Assembly (NCBI RefSeq): GCF_003355155.1
Contig: NZ_CP031320.1
Span: 1,846,369-1,910,368, forward strand
From: Streptomyces armeniacus
GTDB lineage: Bacteria; Actinomycetota; Actinomycetes; Streptomycetales; Streptomycetaceae
DNA: 64,000 bases
Direction: 5' to 3'
Shown here: positions 1 to 8,444 of the stretch, piece by piece
Layout of the letters: each line of letters starts with the position of its first letter
How positions within the stretch are numbered: the first letter of the stretch is position 1
Position numbers and translations under genes: made by a program
The notes under the pieces: model-generated
Database searches by the model: none
What the model was told of the DNA's origin: nothing
Seen by the model: the letters and a program-made list of their open reading frames with translations, nothing else

Positions 1-2
1 TC

Positions 3-92
3 CCCGGACTGCACTTCATCACGCTCAACCACTCCACAGCGACCCTCGAGATCTACGAGAATCTGGGACTCCACAGGCAGTCCCAGGGCTGA
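3..92 (+). CDS. C-terminal fragment of a probable GNAT acetyltransferase
   Basis: The window opens inside a gene; 29 codons and a TGA stop remain. The residues read FITLNHSTATLEIYENLGL, which resembles the end of GNAT-fold N-acetyltransferases, where an Asn/His-Ser turn is followed by an (I/L)YE.LG(F/L) segment at the acetyl-CoA end of the fold. Substrate cannot be inferred. The rest of the gene lies upstream of the window. The family call rests only on this short motif. Confidence 0.5.
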   Translation, partial: PGLHFITLNHSTATLEIYENLGLHRQSQG

Positions 93-145
93 ACTGTACT
101 GACGTGAGCTGAGCTGAGCTGGGCGGCAGCGGGAAGAGGGCGTAC

Positions 146-1369
146 ATGGGCTGGACGGTCCTCTACATAGCGTTCGGAATCGTCGCACTGTGGCTGCTCG
201 GCGAGGTGCTGCTGCAGTACAAGGCGCGATTGCGCTGGCGGCTGCTGGCCTTCGCGGGCTTCGCGGCCGTGGTGGTCGGCGTGGTGGTCATGTCGTCGAT
301 CGTCGTGATCACGGTGGGCGCGATGGCCTTCGCCGTCGGCCAGACCTTCGTGACCCTCTCGTACCGCCGAGGCTTCTCCACCGGCTGGGCACTCGGCGGC
401 AAACCGGGCTCCAGCCGCCGCCGTCGCGACGGCGGCGGCATGGAGCCGCTGCCGCCGGTGGACGCCGAACCGGTGCTGGAGGTCTCCGAGCTGGAGACGT
501 ACCAGCCGCAGCCGCTGAGCGACGACACCGGCGAGTACGGCGTCTACGACCGCGGCGACCAGCTCGGCAGCGCGCCCGGCGGCTACCCCGGATACGCGCC
601 GGGGCAGGACCCGTACCAGGGCCAGGACGCCTACCAGGCGCAGGACCAGACGCAGATGCAGCCCCAGATGGCCGCGGCCGGCGGCCCGCCGCCCGTACCG
701 CCGCAAGCGCCGGCGATGCCTCCGCAGGATCCGTACGCCCCGGCGTACGCGGACGCGTACGGCGGTTACGGCGCGGACGGGTACCCGGCTGACGGTGCCG
801 ACGTGTTCGGCAACGGCGGTTACGACACGGGCCAGTACGCCACCACCGCGGCGTACGGCGACGGGGGCGGCTACGACGGGCTGAACGGGTACGACGGCGC
901 GGGCGGCGCGTACGACGGCGCGGGGGCGTACGACCCGGCCAACGGCTATGCCCCGCAGACCGGTTACCCGCCGGAGGCGCCCGCGTACGCGCCCGCGCCC
1001 GGCGCGGGCCAGCCGTCCGACGGCTACGGCACGCAGTATGTGACGGACGGTCAGTACGCGCCCCAGCAGGGCTACTATCCCGACTCCCCGTATCCCGACG
1101 GCGGTTACCAGCAGACGCCGCCCGGCGGCGTGTGGGTGCCGCAGCAGCGCGACCCCGGCTCCCCGCCGCCCGATCCCGCGGGGTACCCGTACCAGAACGG
1201 CTACGACAGCAACGGCTACGGGTACGACACGTCCGGCAACGGCTATGACAGCAACGGCTATGGCTACGACACCTCGGGCAACGGCTACGACAGCAACGGC
1301 TACGACAGCAACGGCTACGACAGCAACGGGTACGGCTACGACTACGGCGAGCAGCGCGGCGGCTACTGA
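146..1369 (+). CDS. Membrane protein with long Tyr/Gly-rich repetitive C-terminal tail
   Basis: A 407-residue protein starting at ATG 146 after a GGGAAGAGGG ribosome-binding site. Residues about 4-22 and 33-70 are hydrophobic and form two or three membrane segments; then a basic stretch (SSRRRRDGG). The rest, about 300 residues, is Pro/Gln/Gly/Tyr/Asp-rich and disordered. Near the end the unit YDSNGYGYDTSGNG occurs twice in tandem, followed by repeated GYDSN units. Such Tyr/Gly tails often mediate self-association, but no function is known to me here. The gene converges on the oxidoreductase at 1446. The tail is cytoplasmic or outside depending on topology, which I cannot fix. Confidence 0.85.
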   Translation: MGWTVLYIAFGIVALWLLGEVLLQYKARLRWRLLAFAGFAAVVVGVVVMSSIVVITVGAMAFAVGQTFVTLSYRRGFSTGWALGGKPGSSRRRRDGGGMEPLPPVDAEPVLEVSELETYQPQPLSDDTGEYGVYDRGDQLGSAPGGYPGYAPGQDPYQGQDAYQAQDQTQMQPQMAAAGGPPPVPPQAPAMPPQDPYAPAYADAYGGYGADGYPADGADVFGNGGYDTGQYATTAAYGDGGGYDGLNGYDGAGGAYDGAGAYDPANGYAPQTGYPPEAPAYAPAPGAGQPSDGYGTQYVTDGQYAPQQGYYPDSPYPDGGYQQTPPGGVWVPQQRDPGSPPPDPAGYPYQNGYDSNGYGYDTSGNGYDSNGYGYDTSGNGYDSNGYDSNGYDSNGYGYDYGEQRGGY

Positions 1370-1395
1370 GCCCGGCCGGTCCCCTGTTCGTACGC

Positions 1396-1431
1396 GCTGA
1401 TCCGCCCGCTGTTCCGCCTGCTGATCCGCCC
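1396..1431. repeat. Three 12-bp tandem units between convergent genes
   Basis: GCTGATCCGCCC, GCTGTTCCGCCT and GCTGATCCGCCC lie head to tail in the 76-base gap between the tyrosine-rich membrane protein and the FAD oxidoreductase. No terminator hairpin is obvious in the gap. Confidence 0.6.
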
Positions 1432-1445
1432 GCCGGGGGCTGGTG

Positions 1446-2915
1446 CTACTGCGAGCCGCGCCAGTCGTCGCCCTCCACGATCAGCCCGGCCGCCAGCGCC
1501 CCCGACATGCCCGAGTGCGCGAGCCCGCCGCCCGGGTGCGACCAGCCGCCCGCCACGTACAGACCGTCCAGCGGCGCCCGGTTCGGCGCCCGCAGGAACG
1601 CCCCGTCCGCGCCAGCCAGCGCGGGCGCCGGGACCACGCCGCCGGGGGAGCCGGTCTCCGCCTCGTAGTCCGGTGGCGTGCGGTGTTCGCGCCACAACAC
1701 CCTTTCGCCCAGGCCGAGTCCGGCCGCGTCGGCCGCGGCCACGAGCTCGTCCGCCAGCCGCTCCGGCGCCTCCAGCGGGCCGCCCGGGACGGCCGTGGTG
1801 AGGACGGCGGACTCGTGCGCGCCGTCCGGGCGCAGCGCCGGATCGTCGGGCCGCAGGACGGTCACCATGCGCTCCGGCGTGTGAACGACGGTGCGGTGTA
1901 CGGCATCACGCGGGCGTGCGCCGCGCAGCGCGAGCAGCACGGTGAAGCGCGCGCTCCCCGACTCGCTCCCGCGCCCCGCTTCCGCGCCCGCGCCCGGCAC
2001 ACCCCCGCACGCGACCACCACGTCCGCCGGCTCCGTACGCCCGTCGGCCAGCTCCACGCCCGCCGCCCGGCCACCCGCCTCCCGTACGCGCCGCACCCCG
2101 GCGCCGAAGCGGAACTCCACCCCGCGCGCCACGCAGCGCTCGTACACCGCCCGCGCCAGCGCGCGCGTCCCTCCGTGCGGGTACCAGCAGCCGAACGTCT
2201 GCTCCAGGTACGGGAGGACGACGGCGCTCGCGGGCGTGTGCGCCGGATCGAGACCGTACGCGCGCGCGTGGCTCTCCAGCAGTGCGACCAGCCGCGGGTC
2301 GCGCAGCTCGGCCGCGGCGACGTCGGCGAGCGTCGTCGCCGTACGCCCGCCCCGTCCCGGACGCCCGCCACCGCCCGTACGCCCCGCGCGCCGGCGCAGG
2401 AAGCCGCGCCCGCGCGCCGCCGGATGCGGGTACGGGTCGCGCCCCAGTGGCGCCGCCCGGTCCGCGCCGGGCAGCAGCGGCTCCTCCAGCAGCGGGCGGC
2501 GGGTGGCCTCCCAGACGGTACGGGCGCGGTCGAGCAGCGCGTTCCAGCGCTCGCCCGACCCCGCGCCCAGGGCCGCGTCCAGCGCCGAGGCGATGCCGCC
2601 GCGCGAGATGCTCGGCAGGGTCACGCTGCCGCCGTCGGCGAAGTGGTGCCGTACGCCGGGGTCGACGCGGGTCAACTCGACGCACTGCTCCAGGGGTTCG
2701 CGTCCGGTCTTGACGAACAGGTCGCGGTAGACGGCGGGCAGCCGCAGCAGCCCCGGGCCGGTGTCGAAGGCGAAGCCGTCGCGCGCGTACTGCCGTACGC
2801 CGCCGCCGTACGTCTCCGTCCGCTCGTACACCGTCACCTCGTGCCCGGCCACGGCCAGCCGGGCCGCCGCCGCCATGGCGCCCAGACCCGCGCCGGTCAC
2901 CGCAATACGTGCCAT
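1446..2915 (-). CDS. CrtI-like (phytoene desaturase family) NAD(P)/FAD-dependent oxidoreductase
   Basis: A 489-residue protein. The N-terminus MARIAVTGAGLGAMAAAARL carries the dinucleotide-binding GxGxxG, ending in the acidic residue of VTVYE. The C-terminus (LDGLYVAGGWSHPGGGLAHS) matches the second FAD-binding segment of carotenoid desaturase and isomerase relatives. These flavoproteins desaturate or isomerise polyenes, but many actinobacterial members outside carotenoid clusters have unknown substrates, and no carotenoid genes are nearby. The start at 2915 was chosen because the GxGxxG strand normally begins within a few residues of the N-terminus; an ATG at 2939 would add eight residues. 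Confidence 0.85.
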   Translation of the reverse strand: MARIAVTGAGLGAMAAAARLAVAGHEVTVYERTETYGGGVRQYARDGFAFDTGPGLLRLPAVYRDLFVKTGREPLEQCVELTRVDPGVRHHFADGGSVTLPSISRGGIASALDAALGAGSGERWNALLDRARTVWEATRRPLLEEPLLPGADRAAPLGRDPYPHPAARGRGFLRRRAGRTGGGGRPGRGGRTATTLADVAAAELRDPRLVALLESHARAYGLDPAHTPASAVVLPYLEQTFGCWYPHGGTRALARAVYERCVARGVEFRFGAGVRRVREAGGRAAGVELADGRTEPADVVVACGGVPGAGAEAGRGSESGSARFTVLLALRGARPRDAVHRTVVHTPERMVTVLRPDDPALRPDGAHESAVLTTAVPGGPLEAPERLADELVAAADAAGLGLGERVLWREHRTPPDYEAETGSPGGVVPAPALAGADGAFLRAPNRAPLDGLYVAGGWSHPGGGLAHSGMSGALAAGLIVEGDDWRGSQ

Positions 2916-3211
2916 GACCAGCGACTCTAACGCCCGCATATGCCGCCGCTACGGGCGGGCGGACCGTACCGGGCACCCGGGCCCGGGTGACTACCCATGA
3001 GTACGGATACCTAGGCAACGGGTTGAGTAGCCGCACGGATGGTCTGCGACCTGCCCGGACGGAAGAGTGTGCGTCAGGAAGGGGCGCGGCGCCGCACCGC
3101 CGGCACGGGGCGGCGGAATGGCGCGGCGGCCCGTCCGGCACTCGCCCAAGGGGGGCGCGAGCCGGGGGATACGGGGAACGGGGGCACGGGGGGCGCCGGC
3201 GGGCGTGTGCT
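2916..3211. other. 296-base intergenic region with paired TGAGTA motifs
   Basis: Lies between the start of the oxidoreductase and the end of the TetR gene, both read leftwards. It holds two TGAGTA(C/G) hexamers 26 bases apart around GGATACCTAGGCAAC (about 2998-3032), then G-rich sequence. The oxidoreductase promoter should be here. No ORF with Streptomyces codon bias was seen. Confidence 0.4.
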
Positions 3212-3826
3212 TTACGGCACGCGTCCGCCGACGCGTCCCTGGAGGAGCAGAGACAGCGCGCCGTGCACGTCGTCCAGCGAGCGCTCCGGCTGGAACGACT
3301 GCCAGTCCAGTGCCGCCACCAGCACCATTCCCACCAGGGCCGCGGCCGTCAGCGGGATGTCGATCTCGCCGCTCAGCTCGCCCTCCTCGACACCCGCGCG
3401 CAGCACCGTCTCGACGACCGCGACCACCTGCCGGCGTACGACGGTCAGCGTCGAGCGCCAGGCGCGGTTGGTGCGCCACAGTTCGGCGACGTACAGCTGC
3501 GTGAAGGCCGGATAGCGGTCGATGAACAGCAGCCCGGCGCGGACCATCGCGTCCAGCGCGTCGACCCGGCTGCCGCCCTCGGCGGCGGTCTTGTCGGCGG
3601 CGTGCCGGAGGTCGGCGGCGAGCAGCGCGACGCCGTGCCGCAGCAGCTCCTCGAACAGCTCGGTCTTGCTCTTGAAGTTGTAGTAGACGGTGCCCTTGGC
3701 GACGCCCGCGCGGTCGGCGATCTCCTCCACGGTGGTGGAGGAGAAACCCTGTTCGGCGATGAGCGTGACCGCCGCCTCGTAGAGCTTCTGCCGGGTCGCG
3801 TTGCGGCGGGCGCTGGTCGTGTCCAT
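3212..3826 (-). CDS. TetR/AcrR family transcriptional regulator
   Basis: A 204-residue protein. Residues 31-57 (TTVEEIADRAGVAKGTVYYNFKSKTELF compressed here to its ends) form the classic TetR helix-turn-helix; the C-terminal ligand domain is diverse, as usual. It is the last gene of a leftward operon, 11 bases after the YhgE-like gene, whose start lies over 3 kb downstream of a palindrome of TetR-operator type at 6833-6854. The likely role is repression of its own operon, relieved by a compound exported or sensed by the membrane protein. The start ATG has only a weak ribosome-binding site, consistent with translational coupling. The ligand is unknown. Confidence 0.9.
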   Translation of the reverse strand: MDTTSARRNATRQKLYEAAVTLIAEQGFSSTTVEEIADRAGVAKGTVYYNFKSKTELFEELLRHGVALLAADLRHAADKTAAEGGSRVDALDAMVRAGLLFIDRYPAFTQLYVAELWRTNRAWRSTLTVVRRQVVAVVETVLRAGVEEGELSGEIDIPLTAAALVGMVLVAALDWQSFQPERSLDDVHGALSLLLQGRVGGRVP

Positions 3827-3837
3827 GGTGCCGATTC

Positions 3838-5928
3838 TCACAGACTGATCTCCGGGTGCAGGCGGTCGACGGTCCAGGTCTGGCGGCGGCGGGCCGCGAG
3901 CGCGGTGAGCGCCAACGCGCCCGCCGTGTACGCCGCCAGCACCCCGCACGCCTGCCAGACCGGCCCGAGCCCGCCGCCGGTGATGAGATGCCGCAGCCCG
4001 TCGACCACGTACGTCATGGGCAGGAACGGGTGCAGCGCGCTGAAGAAGCCGGGGCTCGTCTGCACCGGGTACGTGCCGCCGGCGGACGTCAGCTGGAGCA
4101 TCAGCAGCGCCAGCACCAGGATCCTCCCGGCCGGCCCGAAACGGGCGTTGAGCAGCTGCACGAGCGCCGTGAAGCACGCCGTCACCAGCAGCAGGAAGCC
4201 CGCCGTCGCCGCGCCGCGCGCCATCTGGAGGCCCAGCCCCCAGTGCAGGACGCCGAGCAGCACGCCGGCCTGTGCGGCGCCGATCGCCGCCACCGGCAGC
4301 CAGCCCGCGAGCGCGATGCGCCAGGCGGGCGCGCCCGCCGCCAGCGCGCGCCGGTTGAGCGGCTGGAGCAGCATGTACGCCACCATCGCGCCGACCCACA
4401 GGGACAGCGGGATGAAGTACGGGGCGAAGCCGGTGCCGTAGTTCGGCGCGGCGTGCAGCGCACCGGAGGTGAGCCCGACCGGGTCGGCCATGACGCCCGT
4501 ACGGTCGTCGCGCTGCCGCTTGTCGTAGTCCGGGATCTTGTCGGCGCCCTTGTGCAGCCCGCCGGCGAGCTCCACGGAACCGTCGGCCAGCCGGAACATC
4601 CCGCCGCGCAGGCTGTCCGCCCCCGTGGAGAGCCTGCCGAGGCCCGTGTCGAGGGACGCCGCACCGGACTTGGCGGCCGACAGGCCGGTGTGCAGCTTGG
4701 CCGTGCCGCGGGAGACCTTGTGCGCACCCTCGTTCAGCTTGTTGACCTTCTTGACGGCCTGGTCGAGGTCGTCGCCCAGATGCGGGGCGGCCTTGGCGAG
4801 AGCGGTCGCCTGGGTGTGCAGCGTGTCGAGGTCCCGGCCGAGATCGTCCAGTTTCTGACGGTCCTTGACGAGATCGTTGACCTTCTTCGCGACGCCCGCG
4901 GACCGTTCCGCGGCGTCCACGGCCTTCTTGAGGTCCCGGCACCCGGCACCGCCGTCACCCGCCGGCGGCGAAGTCCCGCACCGTTCCTCGTAGATCGCGG
5001 ACAGTGCCTGCTCCGCCTGGCGCGAATCGGTGCGCGCCTTGCGGGCGGTGGCCGGCAGCCCGTCCAGCTTCTCCTTCAGCGACGTACTGCCGCGTGCGAC
5101 GGCCCGCGCCGCGATCCCGATGTCGTCGTCGTGCTCGCGCAGGAACGGACGGACCTCACGCGCCGCCCCGTTCACCTTGTCCGCCAGCTTCTGGGTCCCG
5201 CCGGCGACCTGGCTCGCCCCCTTCTTGACCTTGCCGGAGCCGGCGTACAGCTCCTTCGTACCGTCCTTGAGCTGTCCGCTGCCCTCCTCCGCGTCGTCCA
5301 GCCCGCCGGCCAGATCGCCCGCGCCGCGCTTCGCCTTGCCGATGCCGTCACCGAGCTCGTCGGCGCCGTCGGCGGCCTTCTGCGTCTGGTCGTGCAGGGA
5401 GGAGAAGGAGATGAAGATCCGGTCGAAGAAGCCGCGCGCGGTCTTGCTCGACGCGGCGGCGCGCACCTCGGAGAAGACGGTGCGGGAGATCTGCCCGACG
5501 AGGTAGTTGTTGGCGTCGTTCGTCCGCACCTTGAGCGCGCCCGTCTCCGGGCTGTCACCCGCGCCGGACGCGAGGCGCTCGCTGAAGTCGGCGGGCACGG
5601 TGAGCGAGAGCTGGTAGCGCCCGTCCTCCACACCGGCGCGCGCGTCTGCGGCGCTCGTCTCCCGCCAGTCGAACGTGTCGCTGCCGCGCAGCTGTTCCAC
5701 GAGCGCGTCGCCGGCGCGGAGCGGTTCGCCGCCCGCGGTGGCGCCGCGGTCGTCGTTGACCAGCGCGACGGGTATCCGGTCGAGGCGGTCGTACGGGTCC
5801 CAGAACGACCAGAGGTAGAGCCCGCCGTAGAGCAGCGGCAGCAGCAGCATCGCGGCCATGGCGGCGCGGGGGAGGCGCCCGCGGCTGAAGCGCCGGAGTT
5901 CGAGCGCGGCCAGCTTCGGGGCCCGCAT
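3838..5928 (-). CDS. YhgE/Pip-family ABC-2-type membrane protein
   Basis: A 696-residue protein with the YhgE/Pip layout. There is an N-terminal membrane helix (about residues 19-36), then a large extracytoplasmic region with long helical, Ala/Lys/Gly/Leu-rich repeats (KDGTKELYAGSGKVKKGASQ style). The C-terminal third has about five membrane helices typical of ABC-2 permeases. Relatives include the Lactococcus phage infection protein Pip and type VII secretion EsaA-like proteins. Its start overlaps the ABC ATPase stop by one base (TGATG) after GAGGAG, and the TetR gene follows. I infer an export or cell-envelope function under TetR control; the substrate is unknown. Confidence 0.88.
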   Translation of the reverse strand: MRAPKLAALELRRFSRGRLPRAAMAAMLLLPLLYGGLYLWSFWDPYDRLDRIPVALVNDDRGATAGGEPLRAGDALVEQLRGSDTFDWRETSAADARAGVEDGRYQLSLTVPADFSERLASGAGDSPETGALKVRTNDANNYLVGQISRTVFSEVRAAASSKTARGFFDRIFISFSSLHDQTQKAADGADELGDGIGKAKRGAGDLAGGLDDAEEGSGQLKDGTKELYAGSGKVKKGASQVAGGTQKLADKVNGAAREVRPFLREHDDDIGIAARAVARGSTSLKEKLDGLPATARKARTDSRQAEQALSAIYEERCGTSPPAGDGGAGCRDLKKAVDAAERSAGVAKKVNDLVKDRQKLDDLGRDLDTLHTQATALAKAAPHLGDDLDQAVKKVNKLNEGAHKVSRGTAKLHTGLSAAKSGAASLDTGLGRLSTGADSLRGGMFRLADGSVELAGGLHKGADKIPDYDKRQRDDRTGVMADPVGLTSGALHAAPNYGTGFAPYFIPLSLWVGAMVAYMLLQPLNRRALAAGAPAWRIALAGWLPVAAIGAAQAGVLLGVLHWGLGLQMARGAATAGFLLLVTACFTALVQLLNARFGPAGRILVLALLMLQLTSAGGTYPVQTSPGFFSALHPFLPMTYVVDGLRHLITGGGLGPVWQACGVLAAYTAGALALTALAARRRQTWTVDRLHPEISL

Positions 5929-6815
5929 CAGACGCGCTCCTCGGCGGGGGTGCGGGGAGCGTCTGCCGCTTCCGCGTCTGCTGCGTCTGCGTCTGCCGCG
6001 TCTGCGTCTGCGTCCGCCGCTTCCGCGTCCGCCGTACGGCCCGTGCCTGCCTCGGGGTCGGCCTGCGGGCGGCCGGTCCGCACCGTGACCACGCCACCCG
6101 CGGGCTCCGGCTCCGGCGCGCCTCCGCCGGGTGGCGGCGGCGTGCCGACGGCCAGCACGGTCGTACCGGCGGCGGCCACCCCGTACAGCACCGACCACGC
6201 CGCCCGGCAGTCGTCCGCCGGGAGCTTGAACCCCACGTCGTCCACGGCGAGCAGCCGCGGCTCGCCGGTGAGCGCGAGCGCGGTGCCGAGCCGGAAGGCC
6301 TCCAGCCGATCCAGATCGCGTACGCGCGTACGCGGCCCCTTCGGCAGCGCGTCCAGGTCCAGCCCGGCCGCGGCCAGCGCGGTGTCGAGCCGCGCGCGTG
6401 CGGCGGCCGTACGCTCCCGCCGTGGCGTCAGCAGGGCGCGCAGCGGGGCGCCGAACCGGCGCTGGAGCAGGGCGCGTTCGCGCAGGTGCTCGGCCACGGT
6501 CAGGGCCGGTTCGAGGTCGGTGACGCCCGGCACCGGGCCCAGCGCGCTGAACCGCCGCACCGCCGCGGCCCGCCGGGGCAGCCGGTGGCCGCCCACTTCC
6601 GCGTGGCCGCCGGTGGGCCGCATGCGGCCGGTGAGCGTCAGCAGCAGACAGCTGCGTCCTGAGCCGGAAGGACCGTCGACGGCGATCAGCGCTCCGGGTC
6701 CGGCCTCCACCGCGACGTCCCGGAACACCGTGCCCCGCGAGCCGTTCAGCTCCAGTCCGGCGGCCGAGACGGCGACGCCGCCCTTGGTCTCCTCGCGCAC
6801 GGCTGCTCTCCCCAT
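5928..6815 (-). CDS. Degenerate ABC-type ATP-binding protein
   Basis: A 295-residue protein of ABC ATPase shape but with eroded motifs. The P-loop reads GPSGSGRSCL, with Arg replacing the invariant Walker A Lys. The signature region (LDRLEAFRLGTALALTGEP) lacks LSGGQ, and Walker B is LLAVDDVGF. The last 45 residues are Ala/Asp/Glu low complexity (ADADAADADAADAEAADA) from a hexanucleotide-like repeat around 5955-6040. It heads the operon with the YhgE-like protein and TetR, so it probably partners the membrane protein; ATP hydrolysis is doubtful. A GTG at 6800 has a better-placed ribosome-binding site (GGGGAG) than the ATG at 6815, so the true start may be five codons in. Confidence 0.75.
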   Translation of the reverse strand: MGRAAVREETKGGVAVSAAGLELNGSRGTVFRDVAVEAGPGALIAVDGPSGSGRSCLLLTLTGRMRPTGGHAEVGGHRLPRRAAAVRRFSALGPVPGVTDLEPALTVAEHLRERALLQRRFGAPLRALLTPRRERTAAARARLDTALAAAGLDLDALPKGPRTRVRDLDRLEAFRLGTALALTGEPRLLAVDDVGFKLPADDCRAAWSVLYGVAAAGTTVLAVGTPPPPGGGAPEPEPAGGVVTVRTGRPQADPEAGTGRTADAEAADADADAADADAADAEAADAPRTPAEERV

Positions 6816-6832
6816 TCCCTGTCGGTCCTCTT

Positions 6833-6854
6833 TTGTACTGACCGGTCAGTACAA
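6833..6854. promoter_or_regulatory. Perfect 22-bp palindrome, probable TetR operator
   Basis: Half-site TTGTACTGACC is followed immediately by its exact reverse complement; the symmetry continues outward for three more bases on each side with one mismatch. It lies 18 bases upstream of the ATPase start. On the minus strand CATACT (6861-6856) is a possible -10 hexamer just upstream, so a bound repressor would cover the transcription start. The operon it heads ends with a TetR gene. Confidence 0.8.
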
Positions 6855-7001
6855 GAGTATGCCGCATGCGGAGAGTTCGTGCGGGCAGCGCCCTCGCAAA
6901 GGGCGTTTGTGCAGGTCAGAGTGGATTGTCAGTGGCATGAGCAACGATGTGCACATACGGCCGAATCATCGGAACCGTCAGACGACTGCAGGAGGTTCGC
7001 C

Positions 7002-7535
7002 ATGCACGGGCCCCCGAACGATGTCCACCCCGTCCTGCGCCGCGCCGCGGCCCCGCCCGCCGCGCTCGACCTGCTGGCCCAGGCGCAGCACGGCCTGGAC
7101 GAGGCCGTGGCGATGGAGACGCCGAACGAGCGGTACGCCACGGCCCATCTCGCCGCGCTGCGCACCGCCGCCGCCGTGCTCGCGGTGCGCGGCCGCCCCG
7201 AGACGAGTGAACGGCGCAGACACCGCATACGCAGCGCCTGGGAGGTGCTGCCCGAGGCCGCACCCGAACTGACCGAGTGGTGCGTGCTGTTCGCCTCCGG
7301 CGCGCAGCGCCGCGCCCGCGCCGAGGCGGGCATCCAGGGCGCCGCGAGCTGGCGGGAGGCGGACGACCTCGTCCGCGCGGCCGGCGCGTTCCTGCGCATG
7401 GTGGAGCGGATGCTCGTCTCGCAGCCCGCGCTGCCGCAGCCGCGGGTGGCACCGGTGGACGAGCCGCCGGCGGACGGCACGCTCCGGCACGGCATGACGC
7501 ACGGCATGCCCCACGTGCACCCGCGCGCGGGGTGA
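7002..7535 (+). CDS. SAV_6107-family HEPN-domain protein
   Basis: A 177-residue helical protein. The ATG at 7002 is preceded by a perfect AGGAGG (6989-6994), which decides the start over upstream in-frame codons. It contains the pattern LLAQAQHGLDEAVAMETPNE followed by RRRHRIRSAWEVLPEAAPELTEW, as in the Streptomyces family named after SAV_6107, assigned to the HEPN fold; I recall the S. avermitilis locus as being close to this position. HEPN proteins may be RNases or nucleotide-binding partners, but the RxxxxH motif is not evident, so activity is uncertain. A His/Met-rich tail (HGMTHGMPHVH) could bind metal. Confidence 0.75.
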   Translation: MHGPPNDVHPVLRRAAAPPAALDLLAQAQHGLDEAVAMETPNERYATAHLAALRTAAAVLAVRGRPETSERRRHRIRSAWEVLPEAAPELTEWCVLFASGAQRRARAEAGIQGAASWREADDLVRAAGAFLRMVERMLVSQPALPQPRVAPVDEPPADGTLRHGMTHGMPHVHPRAG

Positions 7536-7688
7536 CGCCCGTACGGGCCGCCGTACGGATGCGGATCGCGTACGGGCCGCGGCACGGGTACGGATCGCCG
7601 TACGGGCGGCCGCGCAGGGCCGCACCGGGCGGCGTCCGTGCCGGATAGGCTGGGAGCGCCAGCACCAGAGCCGCCGAGGAGCTCCGCC
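7536..7688. promoter_or_regulatory. Methyltransferase promoter region with CGTACGG repeats
   Basis: Contains five CGTACGG/GCGTACGGG-type words in 70 bases, then TAGGCT (7645-7650), a good -10 hexamer placed to give a leader of about 30 bases before the methyltransferase ATG. GAGGAG at 7676 is its ribosome-binding site. No clear -35 element was seen. Confidence 0.45.
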
Positions 7689-8444
7689 ATGTCCCGCCCC
7701 AGCGCTTCCATCCGTACCGCCGTGGTCTGGGAGGTCATGAAGGACGCGCTGGACCGGCGGGTCAAGGCCACCGGCCGCGACGTGCTGGAGGTCCTGGACA
7801 CCGGCGGCGGCAGCGGGAACTTCGCGGTGCCCGTCGCCCGGCTCGGCCACCGCGTCACGGTGGTCGACCCCAGCCCCAACGCGCTGTTCGCCCTGGAACG
7901 CCGCGCGGCCGAGGCCGGCGTGGCCGACCGGGTGCGCGGTGTGCAGGGGGACGCACACGGACTGTTCGAGGTCGCCGAGCGCGGCGGCTCCGACGCGGTG
8001 CTCTGCCACGGCGTGCTCGAGTACGTGGACGACCCCGCCGAGGGACTGCGCAACGCGGTCGCGGCGCTGCGCACCGACGGCGGCGTCCTCAGCCTGCTCG
8101 CCGCCGGGCTCGGCGGTGCGGTGCTCGCGCGCGCCCTGGCGGGCCACTTCACCGAGGCGCGGCAGGCGCTCACCGCGGCCGACGGGCGCTGGGGCGCGGG
8201 CGATCCGGTGCCGCGCCGGTTCACCGCCGAGCAGCTGACCGAGCTGGTCACCGGCACCGGCCTGGAGGTGGCGGCCGTCCACGGCGTACGCGTCTTCGCG
8301 GACCTGGTGCCCGGCGCGCTGGTGGACACCGAGCCGGACGCGCAGGAGGCGCTCGCCCGGCTCGAGGCCGCCGCGTCCGAACTGCCCGCGTTCCACTCGG
8401 TGGCGAGCCAGCTGCACGTGCTGGCCGAGGTGGGGCCGCGCTGA
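7689..8444 (+). CDS. Class I SAM-dependent methyltransferase
   Basis: A 251-residue protein. Motif I is VLDTGGGSGNFAVPVA (about residues 36-51), followed by the acidic strand end VTVVDPSPNAL, then DAVLCHGVLEYVDDPAEGL (motif IV-like), as in the Methyltransf_11/UbiE-like class. The substrate cannot be deduced. The ATG at 7689 follows GAGGAG at suitable spacing. It lies between the HEPN protein and the DUF3040 gene, the same order I know from other Streptomyces. Confidence 0.85.
   Translation: MSRPSASIRTAVVWEVMKDALDRRVKATGRDVLEVLDTGGGSGNFAVPVARLGHRVTVVDPSPNALFALERRAAEAGVADRVRGVQGDAHGLFEVAERGGSDAVLCHGVLEYVDDPAEGLRNAVAALRTDGGVLSLLAAGLGGAVLARALAGHFTEARQALTAADGRWGAGDPVPRRFTAEQLTELVTGTGLEVAAVHGVRVFADLVPGALVDTEPDAQEALARLEAAASELPAFHSVASQLHVLAEVGPR

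Noticed and set aside
3856..7272. Long rightward open frame across the YhgE, ABC ATPase and HEPN genes
   Set aside because: No family match; it crosses gene borders and the TetR operator. It is explained by lack of stop codons in GC-rich antisense frames.
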